From: Lonicera japonica
Taxonomy: Eukaryota > Streptophyta > Magnoliopsida > Dipsacales > Caprifoliaceae
DNA length: 64,000 nt
Direction: 5' to 3'
Assembly: GCA_021464415.1 (NCBI GenBank)
Contig: CM038467.1
Coordinates: 29,319,248 to 29,383,247 of the forward strand
In this document: piece by piece, positions 12,086 through 22,754 of the stretch
How the letters are laid out: each line of letters starts with the position of its first letter
Numbering within the stretch: position 1 is the first letter of the stretch
Position numbers and translations under genes: made by a program
The notes under the pieces: model-generated
Databases searched by the model: none
Told to the model about the DNA's origin: nothing
What the model saw: the letters and a program-made list of their open reading frames with translations, nothing else

Positions 12086-12250
12086 AAAAAAATAAAAAAA
12101 TTCCTCCTCAACCACCGAAGAAATTTTTTTCATGAAAAAGCCAAGAAATAAAAAAAACATCTCACCACATGTCTCAACTTTTTTCCAACTTCTCACAAAA
12201 ATCAACTATTATTATTTTTCTTTTTCATATTGCTATCAAACGGATCCTAA
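12003..12250. mobile_element. MITE end of the same family as 48390-48694
   Basis: The sequence from 'aaaaataaattgagaca' to 'tatcaaacggatcc' parallels the MITE at 48.4 kb in order and content: 'aaaataaatt', 'ttatttt', 'tcatttatt', 'cacaaca/cacca', 'tatcaaacgga'. The terminus 'tatcaaacggatcc' matches the other element's 'tatcaaacggagtt'. The left end has been replaced by the tandem units. Confidence 0.5.
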
Positions 12251-12499
12251 CTAATTATTATTAATATTATTAGGGGTGGCCATGATTTAGTAGCCGCAGT
12301 CACCATTAATCTCAATTGCAATCTGGCACCACCGCCTAGAATCGGTAATAATTATCGAAGTTTTTGTAACTACTACCATGAACAATTTGGTATATAAATA
12401 TGATATAAATTAAATAACTTCAAATTGTTAAAATCAGACTTTCTTGTATTTTGATAAGATGATAAAAGATCCAAACTGGCCTCAAAGAACTTAGGACTT

Positions 12500-12751
12500 A
12501 AGGTAAATTTTTTAAAACAAGATCCCTTTATACATCTATCCTATTAATTATGCCCGATGAGGGCTTTTTTTTGGTAGGTCAATGAAAAGACGAAATTATC
12601 CTTCTTGCCCCCATAAATTATAATAAAAGAATTCCATCATATCTCTTCAATTTTAAAAATTACTAAATATTATATTGCACGCGCTCATAAAGCATGACTT
12701 GAGACTGATAAATATATTAAACCTCGTATAACAAAAGCAAAATTGATATAT
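12500..12751. mobile_element. Possible Helitron-like non-coding relic
   Basis: The phrase 'acatctatcctattaatta' followed by 'gatgagggc', AT-rich text and 'cacgcgctcataaagcatg' near 12680-12700 resembles the 5' and 3' parts of short plant Helitrons. I do not see a clean CTRR end with hairpin. The LTR retrotransposon is inserted at its right edge. Confidence 0.22.
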
Positions 12752-12756
12752 ATAGT

Positions 12757-14831
12757 TGTGAATATCTCATTTTGCGACCCCCACAAGAATCCCGATCTCT
12801 AAGGAAATGAACACGTATACATGCACGAATATTCATACATGCATACATACTATATACATGTGATATAGGTCAATGAAGGAAGTTAGAAGGACACCCGGGC
12901 GAGAAGTTACGAGAATTAGCGAAGGCTGCTGGAACCGAAAACTATTAAATATTGTGAGAACTTGTACAATGATACTTTCCTATTTCTAATCATCTTCAAA
13001 TTTTGAGGGATATTGTATAGTTCCATAAAGAGTAACATACTCAAAAATCAGCTCGATCCGATAGTCAGATCTCCAAAAATTCAAAAATTTGAGAGTTCAC
13101 TTCGGGTAATCAAATGGAAGCCTTCCCGAACTCCGATCTACCTTAAATTCGGACATAAGCCAGAAAACATATGAAGGGAAAACATATTCAAAAATAAGAA
13201 AAATCCAACGGCTACAACTTCACTTACTGTACAACAAGTTAGTTTGTTGTACACGAATACATTTCCTATGTGGAAAAAACTCTTCGTACCAATCCAAGAA
13301 AACAGAATCCTTCCCGAACTCCAACCGGCTTCAAATTTTGATAGGGGATAGAAGATTTCTATCAAAAATATATACCCAAAAAGAAGCATAATCCAACAGA
13401 TAGAACTTCACTTATCATACAACAAGTGAGCTTGTTGTACACAAGTAAATTTCCTACTCCAGAAAAACTCTTTGTACCAATCTGAGGAAACGGAGTCCTT
13501 TCCAAACTCCGATCGGCTTAAAATTTTGATAGGGTGTAGAAAATTTATATTTTCAATATATATCCAAAAATCAGCATCATCCAACGTCTAGAACATCAGT
13601 TGTCCTATAATAAGTGAGCTTGTTGTACACAAGTAAGTTTCCTACACAGGAAAAACTCTTCGTACCAATCCGAGGAAACGGATTCCTTCCTGAATTCTGA
13701 TCGGCTTCAAATTATGATAAGGTGTAGAAGACTTCTATTGCCAATACATATCCAAAAATTAGCATCACCCAACGGTGGGAAATCTCGCAATAAGCTCTTA
13801 GAGTTTTGGTTGCAATATATTTTCTTGCTCTCCAAGTAATCTACAGCTATATATATAGACCTCCCTCCATTCATATTTTTCATCAACAATCAATGGGATT
13901 TCGTGGTACACACTAAGAGATCCATATTCTCTCCCTCCAAGAGAGCTCAGTTATAATTTTCTCTCTCCTATTTTATTTATTCATCAATCTTATAATTCAA
14001 ATTCTTATCTGCATAATAACTATCACTTGATAGTTTTTCAAAACTCTTTTTCAAATTATTTTTCAAAACTAAAGGCATTTAACAAACCCTTATTAATTTC
14101 AAAATAGCAGTATTACTTTCTTACTTTTCCAAAATCACGGAATAGCGGTATTATTATACGAATGAATCGATAATCACTATATATCCAATCTAACTAATAG
14201 ATTTTGGTTTATATGTGATAAATACTAGATTATGAGAGCGCTAGTGCCACCTATACCGGTTTAATCAATAGATTATAGTTCACGATCAGTCAACTCGCCT
14301 CATATCATTACGAATATAAGATTCCACATCGAATCAGTTTTTGAAAAGACCAAAGATTTACAAAATCACTTGTTTCATTGCATATACTATTATCAAACTC
14401 TCTTTTTTAAATCATACACACACACACACTTATTTCCAAAATCATGGGCGAACAAGGAAACACATCGTTTTCATCCTATCCCCAAAAATTTTGGTTTCTA
14501 AAGCAAGCACATAAAGTTATAAAGTAATAGCAATAGCAAATAAGAGCTGAATTATAACACGCGCATATCCTACTCAAGAGACTAAAAGGGAAAATTTGGT
14601 GCCTAACACCTTCCCAATTCGTAACTTAATCCCCGAACCTTCAAATCAACTAGTTTCGTGTACATTGTGTATAAGAGGATATTTAGTCCATAAATACGTC
14701 TTTTTTACACAAATATTTTATTTGTTTAATAAAACAAACTAGTGACTCTCATTCTTTTCAAAACCGATTTTTAAAGCAACACAGAATATCCGCCCAAAAA
14801 GACTTAGGCGTCGATAACGCGGGTTATCACA
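12757..14831 (+). repeat. 5' LTR (2075 bp)
   Basis: It aligns end to end with 19594-21593. Within it, four units with a 188-bp period carry the landmark 'cttcccgaactcc' or variants at 13122, 13310, 13498 and 13686. Each unit also holds a short palindrome around 'acaacaagt..gcttgttgta'. A (CA)n run lies at about 14420-14432. Confidence 0.93.
13842..13870 (+). promoter_or_regulatory. Candidate LTR promoter (TATA box)
   Basis: 'agctatatatatagacctccctcc' is matched in the 3' LTR by 'agctatatataaccccctcc' near 20665. Its place after the 188-bp repeats and before a pyrimidine-rich leader fits the U3/R border. Activity is inferred only. Confidence 0.45.
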
Positions 14832-14832
14832 A

Positions 14833-14850
14833 TGGCGACTCTGCTGGAAA
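14833..14850 (+). other. Candidate primer-binding site
   Basis: 'tggcgactctgctgg' lies one base after the 5' LTR end, the standard position for a tRNA primer-binding site. I cannot identify the tRNA with certainty from memory; an Arg tRNA is a guess. Confidence 0.65.
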
Positions 14851-15935
14851 ATTTTTAAGAGGATTAGACTATAAACAAGAGTTGAATATAAGTGGATAAT
14901 TGTTTTTTTTTGCATTTTTTTTTCGGCCTTAGTTTTATGTATCATAGATGTGATTTAGGTGGATACCCTGTTCCCTTTTTTGTTTGTAATTATTATTTGA
15001 GAAAAATCTTTTCATAAATAAAAAATTCAAAGTACTCAAACAAACCATAATGCACTTATCATAATATACCTCCATAATTGTTATTTTGCACGAACCCACT
15101 ATCATTATGCATTATCGCGAGTGTGAATTTACCCTATCAATCTCGAGACCAGAGTCGTGACTAGGTCATGGACTTACGGGTCTACACTATCCAAAAGCAC
15201 ATGGGACCACTCTCCTTAGCCTAGTACCAAACTGAGTTATATCGAGTGACGAGAACACTCACGTACCCAGAATGTATATCAAAAAGTATTTGCACGTACT
15301 CGCCTTTGGGGTATATAGCAAGACCTATCAAATAAGAGGGAGCCTACAGCTTACCCATTAAACTACGCTTGGATATAGGATGCGTCAACATAGTACACAT
15401 AAATTTCTGCATGTTTTTTTGACCGTCAGTTGTGAGATTAGTGAACGAAAGGCCTTGTCATACATACTAACTCTTGGTTTGGCAAGTACGATGGGTGGCT
15501 ATCCAACCCCGCCCGTAAAAATTTCTTACTAAAACTCGTTAATGAGAATTTCTTTATCACTATTTTCATGAAAAAGTAACTATAAGAAGAGGGAACTTCC
15601 CGATTTTTAAAGATATTTTTCTAAATACAAATTTTTCGAAAATGAGTCATTCTCCAAAATAAGTTTTTCAAATATAATTTTTTAAACCGGAAGGTTAAAA
15701 GGGCACCCCAGGAATTTATATTCATACTCTAAACCTGTCCACGGGGCTTTCAAATTGTTGATGTCGGTCTGTTTTTGCCTAATCACAAAAAATTGATTTT
15801 CGATTTTATTTTCATGTCGAGTAATAGTTTTTCGAGAATTATGCAACTCATGACAAAATATTCATTTCCCGATTAATCCCCGATTTGTTTCTCCCCATTA
15901 TTCACCACATTCCGATTATCTACTGCTAGCACTGG
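14851..15935. other. Untranslated leader of the retrotransposon
   Basis: No frame of useful length. The stretch is internal to the element, between the primer-binding site and gag, and shows no recognisable domain. Confidence 0.5.
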
Positions 15936-17840
15936 TTGGCTAGGCTCTTAGAGATTAAACCACACAATTTGCGAGATCAGACATCACCACCGATCATGCC
16001 TCCTCATTGTAACACCAAGCAACCACTTGATAAAATCGGGGTTAACAATACTGAGGGTAATCATGGTGAAACTTTTCATGTAGTGGATCCGCCATTTGGT
16101 CCTGTTCTCCGGCAAACTAAGGGTGGTACTTTAACCTTAGAACATTTCTACCATCTAATTCAGGATCTGACCTAATCCTTAGCCATCATGAAAAATCACC
16201 AAATGGCCACCCAAGCCCGTCTTAACTCCCTAATTACTGCCAGAACATCTGTTGAACCATACTAACCCAATCTAAATTCAAACCCAGTCGAAGGCAACAA
16301 AAGCCGAGACCCAATAACTCCACATAACATTCCCCAACACATTCTCCCAGTTTACGCCAACATCAACCCCCACCTTCTGTGGCCCCTGCTAACATCGATG
16401 TACCACCAGTGCAAGATCCCGAAGCCGTCTTGCTGAATTTCGAACATAACCAACCCCTTCAATACCATAATCCCTAAGCCATCTCAGATGGAGATCCAAA
16501 CAAAGGTCAATACCTTAAGACTGCAATCAATCATACCAAAGAGAATCAGGCCATTACCATGCTTAAAGACCATATGAAAGTCCTAAACCATAGGGTGGCC
16601 AAAAAAGTCGACGACATAGCTGATATCCAAAACCTGTCTCGATACTTAGATGCTCATTTGCCGATTGGTTTTAAACTTCTCTATATCGAGAAGTTCTCTG
16701 GAAGCATTCCACCTCATATGCACCTCAGAGCTTATATCAGAACTATGCAACTGTACAGATTGAAAAATGATCATTTATCCCAAGGTTTCCACCAGACTCT
16801 CACCGGACCAGCCCGCGATTGGTTTTAGAGTTTAAAGAAGCATCGAGTAGCTGGCTAGTGAAGGAGTTCATGCAATATTATAAGTCCAACGAAGAGCTCA
16901 AAGTCACTCGTAAGAATTTTGAGATGACAAAATAGAGAAAAGACGAGAATGTTAATGACTTTATTACTCGCTGGAGGGAATTAGCATCTCAATTGGTCGA
17001 CAGAATCCCCGAGGAAAAGTAGTTGGAAATAATTGTTAAGAACTTCAAGCCCGAGATTCAAAGCGGCATGGGTCACCAATACTTCGATCGATATGTGGCC
17101 CTGATACACGTGGCTAATGAAACCAAGTAAAAACTTGCCCAAGTTGCCGACGCTAAGAAAGCCCCTTCTCAATATGAGAAGATCAACCCTGCCATCAACC
17201 AAGTTTGATCTTACCAAAGCACGAGTCCTCATCAATAAACTAGCTTCTACTATCCATAAAAACAAAGGCCAAAAATGCATAACAGTAGAAAGAAAGACTG
17301 TCCCTTTTCATGCCTATCGACTTCACTGAGTCAGACTTTAGCCACGCTACAAGCCGAGGGTATTTTGCAGCCGCTAACTCCTCGTGCACCCCAACCCAAC
17401 TCCCCCTGGTTGGAATGCTAATGAACGCTACACTTACCACCAAGAATTTGGATATGACACTTATAATTGCTCTACTTTAAAACATGCTATCCAATACTTG
17501 ATTGATTCTGGGAAGATTACTCCCTGCTAATGCACCAAATATTATATAAGAGAAGCCCTAAGCAGAGGGTACGAGCAACGAGTCTAAATTGACGAGCGTG
17601 GACCTGCCATAGATATATTGAGGGTGCAAAGGGCATACATTGACGGTGTTGAGGGTATATGCATTGTGGGTTTCAATAAAAAGACCAGAACAACTCCTCT
17701 AAGACTAGCCTCACCATCATCGTTCGCACACATTGAGGGTGCCAAGGGTAAATCCACTGAGGGTATCGACAAGAAGACCCGAACAACTCTAAAAAAACTA
17801 GCCTCTTCATTCATCATTCGCACTAAGGGTGCTTAACCCA
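15936..17840 (+). pseudogene. Decayed Ty3-type gag
   Basis: Broken frames together give a gag-like polyprotein. An N-terminal part at 15936-16175 is followed by a segment (16559-16828) with 'EKFSGSIPPHMHLRAY' and 'LTGPARDWF', the core of the Retrotrans_gag family. After a stop and a frame change come 'FMQYYKSNEELK', 'ENVNDFITRWREL' and 'EIQSGMGHQYFDRY'. Further on, about 17430-17520, 'YDTYNCSTLKHAIQYLIDSG' matches the conserved region before the protease in Tat-like elements. At least four in-frame stops are present (near 16826, 16933, 17021, 17128). Two related segments at 17620-17820 ('RTTPLRLAS' and 'RTTLKKLAS') show a small internal duplication. Not translatable as one protein. Confidence 0.75.
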
Positions 17841-18169
17841 CACCATCACAACCCCGTGGTCGTCCTATCAACATAACCAGACTATCTCTAAAGGTAGAAT
17901 TAAGTCAACAAAATTAATTGGTTCAGCAACTGAAGGCGCTCGCATCTCTCAAGAATTAAATTAGTCCACACCCATTCATGAAAATGCAGAATATTGGTAA
18001 TCCTCCTAAGACTTATGGTATAAGCAAAATGCAACAACGCATACGGATTCTGATAAGCCCAAGAAGTAGAAAAAAATGTGTCAAGATAGAAGTATGACGC
18101 AAGATCAGTAGCGTCCCAAGACGAAAGCACGTCATTTCTCTTATGGGAGTATATTAGTTTAACAAACAA

Positions 18170-19380
18170 CAAATCGTTAAAGGAACCGTCCCTGCCTGTG
18201 GGAGTACATCATCTCAACATCAAATCAGAATTATTAACGAAATTGTTCCTGCCAGTGGGAGTACATCAGTTTAACAAACAGTAAATCATTAACAAAACTA
18301 TTCTGCCTATGGGAGTACATTAGCTCAACACCGAATCAGAATTGTTAACGAAACCGTCCTTGCCTGTGGAAATACATCAGTTTAACAAAATAGCCAATCG
18401 TTGACAAAACCGTCCCTGCCTGTGAAAGTACATCAGCTCAACAAAGATTCGGAATTATTAACGAAACCGTCCTTGCCTGTGGAAGTACATCAGTTTAATA
18501 AATATGAAATTATTGACAGAACCGTCCCAGCTGTGGGATTAATTAGCTCAACATCGAATCAGTATTGTTAACGAAACCGTCCCTACTTGTGAGAGTACAT
18601 CAATTTAACAAAAATCGTTGACAGAACCCTCCCTGCCTATAGGAGTACATCAGCTCAACACCAAATCAAAATGGTTAACGGAATCGTCCCTGCCTATAGG
18701 AGTACATCAGTTTAACAAAATAGCCAATCGTTGACAAAACTATCATTTCCTATGGGAGTACATCAGCTCAACATCGAATCAAAATTGTTAACGGAACCGT
18801 CCCTGCCTGTGGGAGTACATCAGTTTAATAAATATCAAATTATTGACAGAACCGTCCCTACCTGTGGGAGTAATCAGCTCAACATCGAATCATGATTGTT
18901 AACGAAACTGTTCTTGCCTATGGGAGTATATTAGTTTAACAAAAATCGTTGACAGAACCGTCCCTACCTGTGGGAGTAAATCAGCTCAATACTAAATCAA
19001 AATTATTAACGAAACTGTCCATGCCTATGGGAGTACATCATTTTAACAAAATAGTCAATCGTTGACATAACCGTCCCTGCCTGTGGGATTACATCAGCTC
19101 AATACCGAATCAGAATTGTTAACAGAACTGTCCCTACCTGTGGTAGTACATCAATTTAACAAACATCAAATTCTTGACAAAACCATCCCTGCTTGTGGGA
19201 GTAATCAGCTCAACATCGAATCAGGATTGTTAACGGAACCGTCCCTACCTGTGGGAGTACATCAATTTAACAAAATAGTGAATCACTGACAAAACCGTCC
19301 CTACCTGTAGTAGTATATCAAGTCAAGGACCAAGTTAGAATTGCTAACAGAACTGTTCTCGTTAAGAGGAGTACAATAGT
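18170..19380 (+). repeat. Satellite-like array with six-monomer higher-order repeat
   Basis: About 20-21 tandem monomers of 50-58 bp share the core 'accgtccctgcctgtgggag'. Two types alternate: A contains 'cagctcaacatcgaatcag', B contains 'cagtttaacaaa'. B monomers come in three variants that recur in the same order with a period of 330 bp: 'aaaatagccaatcg' at 18353, 18683 and 19014; 'aaatatcaaattatt' at 18466, 18796 and 19126; short 'aaaaatcg' at 18576 and 18907. A monomers with a 2-bp deletion ('gagtaatcagctc') recur at 18521, 18851 and 19182. The array therefore has nearly three copies of a hexameric higher-order unit. No coding capacity. Confidence 0.93.
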
Positions 19381-19577
19381 TTAGTTCATCACAGCAAAGC
19401 ACATGACGTGTCTCGAGCATTTTCGAAATCACCCATCCATCCATAGCAGAAATAAACGAGCACATAACGGCATCATTTGCATGGCATCATTTTCAAAAAT
19501 AGCACATAGAATTCATACGAGTGTCAAAAAATGATGTGTTCTCGTTATCGATCTAGTTTCTTGAGTTCACAAAGAAC

Positions 19578-19593
19578 CTAAGCCGAGAGGGTC
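19578..19593 (+). other. Candidate polypurine tract
   Basis: 'aagccgagagggtc' directly precedes the 3' LTR start. It is purine-rich but interrupted by pyrimidines, so a degenerate tract. Confidence 0.4.
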
Positions 19594-21593
19594 TGTGAAC
19601 ACCTCATTTTGCGACCCTCACAAGAATCCCGATATCTAAATAAATGAACACGCATACATGCACGAGTATTTATATATGTATACATACTATATGCATGTGA
19701 TACAGGTCAATGAAAGAAGCTAAAAGGACACCCGGGCAAGAAGTTACGAGAATTAGCGGAGGTTGCCGGAACCAAAAACCGTTAATTCTTGTGAGAACTT
19801 GTACAATGATACTTTCCAATTCATGATCATCTTCAAACTTTGAGGGATATTATATAGTGCCATAAGGAGTAACATACTCAAAAATCAGCTCGATCCGAAG
19901 GCCGGATCTCCAAAAATTCATAAAATTGAGAGTTCACTTTGGGTAATCCAATGGAGGCCTTCCCGAACTCCGATCAACCTCAAATTTAGGCATAAGCAAG
20001 AAAAAATATTGAAGGAAAACATATTCAAAAATCAGCGAAATTTAACAGCTTCAACTTCACTTGTTGTACGTGAATACGTTTCTAACGCGGGAAAAACTCT
20101 TCATACCAATCCAAGGAAACAGAGTCCTTCCCGAACTCCGATCGATTTTAAATTTTGATAGGGGATAGAAGACTTCTATCGAAAATACATATCCAAAAAT
20201 TAGCATCATCCAATAGATATAAATTCACTTGTTGTACAACAAGTGAGTTTATTGTACGCAAGTAAGTTTCCTACGCGGGAAAAACTCTTTGTACCAATCC
20301 AAGGAAACAGAGTCCTTACCAAACTCCGATCATCTTAAAATTTTGATAAGGTGTAGAAGACCTATATTTACAATATGTATACAAAAATTAGCATCATCCA
20401 ACGGCTATAACTTCAGTTGATGTACAATAACTGAGCTTGTTGTACGCAAGTAAGTTTCCTACGTAGGAAAAACTCTTCATACCAATCCAAGGAAACAAAG
20501 TCCTTCCCGAACTCCGATCGGCTTCAAATTATGATAGGCTGTAGAAGACTTCTATTTTCAATACATATCAAAAAATTAGCATCATCCAACGGTGGGAAGG
20601 TCTCACGATAAGCTCCTAGAGTCCTAGTTGCAATATATAGTTTTTTGCTCTCCAAGTAATCTACAGCTATATATAACCCCCTCCATTCATATTTTTCATC
20701 AACAATTAAGGGATTTAGTGGTACACACCAAAAGATCCATTTTTTTCTCCTCTTTTATTTATTCGTAGTCTTATAATTCAAACTCTTATCTGCATAATTA
20801 CTATCACTTGATAACTTTTCAAAACTCTTTCAAAACTAAAGGCGTATAACAAACCATTATCCAATTCCAAAATAACATTATTATTTTCTTACTTTTCCAA
20901 AATCATGGGATAGCGGTATTGTTATACGAATAAATCGATAATCACTATATATCTAATCTAACTCATATATTCTGGTGTATATGTGATAAATACTTGATTA
21001 TGAGAGCACTAGTGCATCTATACTGGTTTAATCAATAGACTATGGAACACGATCGGTTAACTCACCTCATATCACATCGAATATAAGAGTCTACATCGAA
21101 TCAGTTTTCGAAAAGCCCAAAGCTTTATAAAGTCACTTGTTTCATTGCTTCTACTATTATTAAACTCTCTTTTTCAAATCACACACACACACACACACTT
21201 TATTTCCAAAATCATGGGCAAACTAGGAAACGCATCATTTTCATCATCCTATCCCTAAAAATCCCGATTTCTAAAGCAAGCACGAAAAGCTGTAAAGTAA
21301 TAGCAATAGCTGAATTATAACACGCGCATATCCTACTCAAGAGACCGAAAGGCGAATTAGGTGCCTAACAACTTCCCAATTTGTAACTTAATCCCTGAAC
21401 CTTAAAATCAACTGATTTAGCATATATTGTGTATAAGAGGATATTTAGTCCATAAATATTCATCTTTTACACAAACTTTTTGTTTATTTAATAAAACAAA
21501 CTGGTGACTCTCATTCTTTTCAAAACCGATTTCCAAAGCAACACGAAATTGCCGCCCACAAGGACTTAGGCGTCGAGAACATAGGTTCTCACA
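19594..21593 (+). repeat. 3' LTR (2000 bp)
   Basis: It matches the 5' LTR over its whole length. The internal 188-bp repeats carry the landmark at 19959, 20127, 20315 and 20503, so the first unit is about 20 bp shorter than in the 5' LTR. The end 'ttctcaca' is followed by the target duplication 'atagt'. Confidence 0.93.
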
Positions 21594-21599
21594 ATAGTA

Positions 21600-22165
21600 C
21601 AAAGCAGATCACTCGTTGTTCATTGATAGAGACCTCTTATTTTAAAATCTAACAGCCTAAATTAATTCACACAGATCTAAAGGTGAAAAATTAATCCTCA
21701 CCCAATACTAATTTTGTATTTCTTTTATTCTCTTTCCCTAGCCCTCTCTCCCCTAATTTTCTCCATCTTCTCTTTTACTTTTGGATTTTTTTCTCTAGAC
21801 TTACACTATCTTTCTCTCTCTATAATCTATATCCTCTCCCATGGAAGAACCATCACCTCAATACTTGCCATCACCCTTCTTAACTTTGCAAAAATAATAT
21901 ATTTGTTATCTTCCTTTCTTATTTTAATTTTTACTTGGTCTTTAGTGTGAATGGCAAGGTGTGCCAAGTATATGGCTATGTGGTTTATTGACTCCACTCA
22001 ATATATAACTTTCAATATATCCATATAATATATTTAAAAACTTATGGAGCAAAATGTGTATTTGATACTTAAGAAAAATTTCATGCAAAAATTAAAATAT
22101 AACAATTTTATGCTTACATATAACTATTAAAGAGTAAAATTTAGAGCGCCTTAACAAAAATTAAA
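21600..22165. other. Gene-free sequence right of the LTR element
   Basis: AT-rich, with a pyrimidine-rich stretch at 21715-21840. A 78-codon Leu/Ser/Phe-rich frame (21714-21950) has no recognisable domain. Confidence 0.5.
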
Positions 22166-22168
22166 ATG

Positions 22169-22437
22169 ATCTAGAAAATTCTTTCTAAGTGCAAAACATG
22201 GTCCCGTTTTTTAGTGTTAATTGTAACAATTAAACAAAACCGTTTTTACAATTAATAAGAATTAATTCAAACGTTTTTAATCAATTTGAATTTGAAAAAA
22301 CATGACCCTGCGCGAACGGGTGATATTAAGGAAAATAAATGATCTAGAAAATTCTTTCTAAGTGCAAAACATGGCCCCGTTTTTTAGCGTTAATTGTAAC
22401 AATTAAATCATCAATTTGAAAAAACATGACACCGCGC
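22169..22437. repeat. ~170-bp direct duplication
   Basis: 'gatctagaaaattctttcta' to 'gttaattgtaacaattaa' occurs at 22169-22232 and again at 22340-22405. Both copies then reach 'tttgaaaaaacatgac' and 'cgcgc'. The second copy is shorter in the middle. Confidence 0.88.
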
Positions 22438-22754
22438 TTTAAAGCGAGCCAAGCCTGTGTCAAGCCAAATTCGGTAAATCACGCACTCTGCATCTGGGTA
22501 CGCGAGAGAGAGCCTTATTTTTCTTAAAAGCTTATGAGATAATGAAAGGCTATCCTTTATAAAATCATAATTGTTTTCCCAAAGTTCCATTGTGGGATTA
22601 ACATTTCCCATTTTATTTTCCATAAACAAATATACGATCTCGATGTACTCACGGAGGAGACCAAGAATATATAATTTCTTTTCACAACCGAGTGTGAAAC
22701 CCATTTAAAATTACCCTCAAAATGGCTAAGAAAATGACTTTAAAACCATTTTTT

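Larger units (their letters stand above)
12757..21593 (+). mobile_element. Non-autonomous Ty3-type LTR retrotransposon (gag remnant, no pol)
   Basis: Complete structure: 5' LTR 12757-14831, primer-binding site, decayed gag, satellite-like array, polypurine tract, 3' LTR 19594-21593. The element begins TGTGAA and ends TCACA. The 5-bp target duplication 'atagt' is perfect (12752-12756 and 21594-21598). Total length is 8837 bp. The gag text and the LTR start 'TGTGAACACCTCATTTTGCG' suggest the Tat/Ogre-type branch of Ty3/gypsy. No protease, reverse transcriptase, RNase H or integrase is visible between gag (ends about 17830) and the array (18170), so replication would need proteins from another element. 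LTR length difference (2075 v. 2000 bp), including a missing ~20-bp piece in a 188-bp repeat, points to an old insertion. Confidence 0.93.

Noticed and set aside
18170..19380. Regular repeats resembling a CRISPR array
   Set aside because: Monomers are contiguous and diverged, without unique spacers, in plant nuclear DNA inside a retrotransposon; a satellite-like tandem array fits.
22411..22704. 97-codon minus-strand frame
   Set aside because: No recognisable domain; overlaps a direct duplication and lacks gene context.
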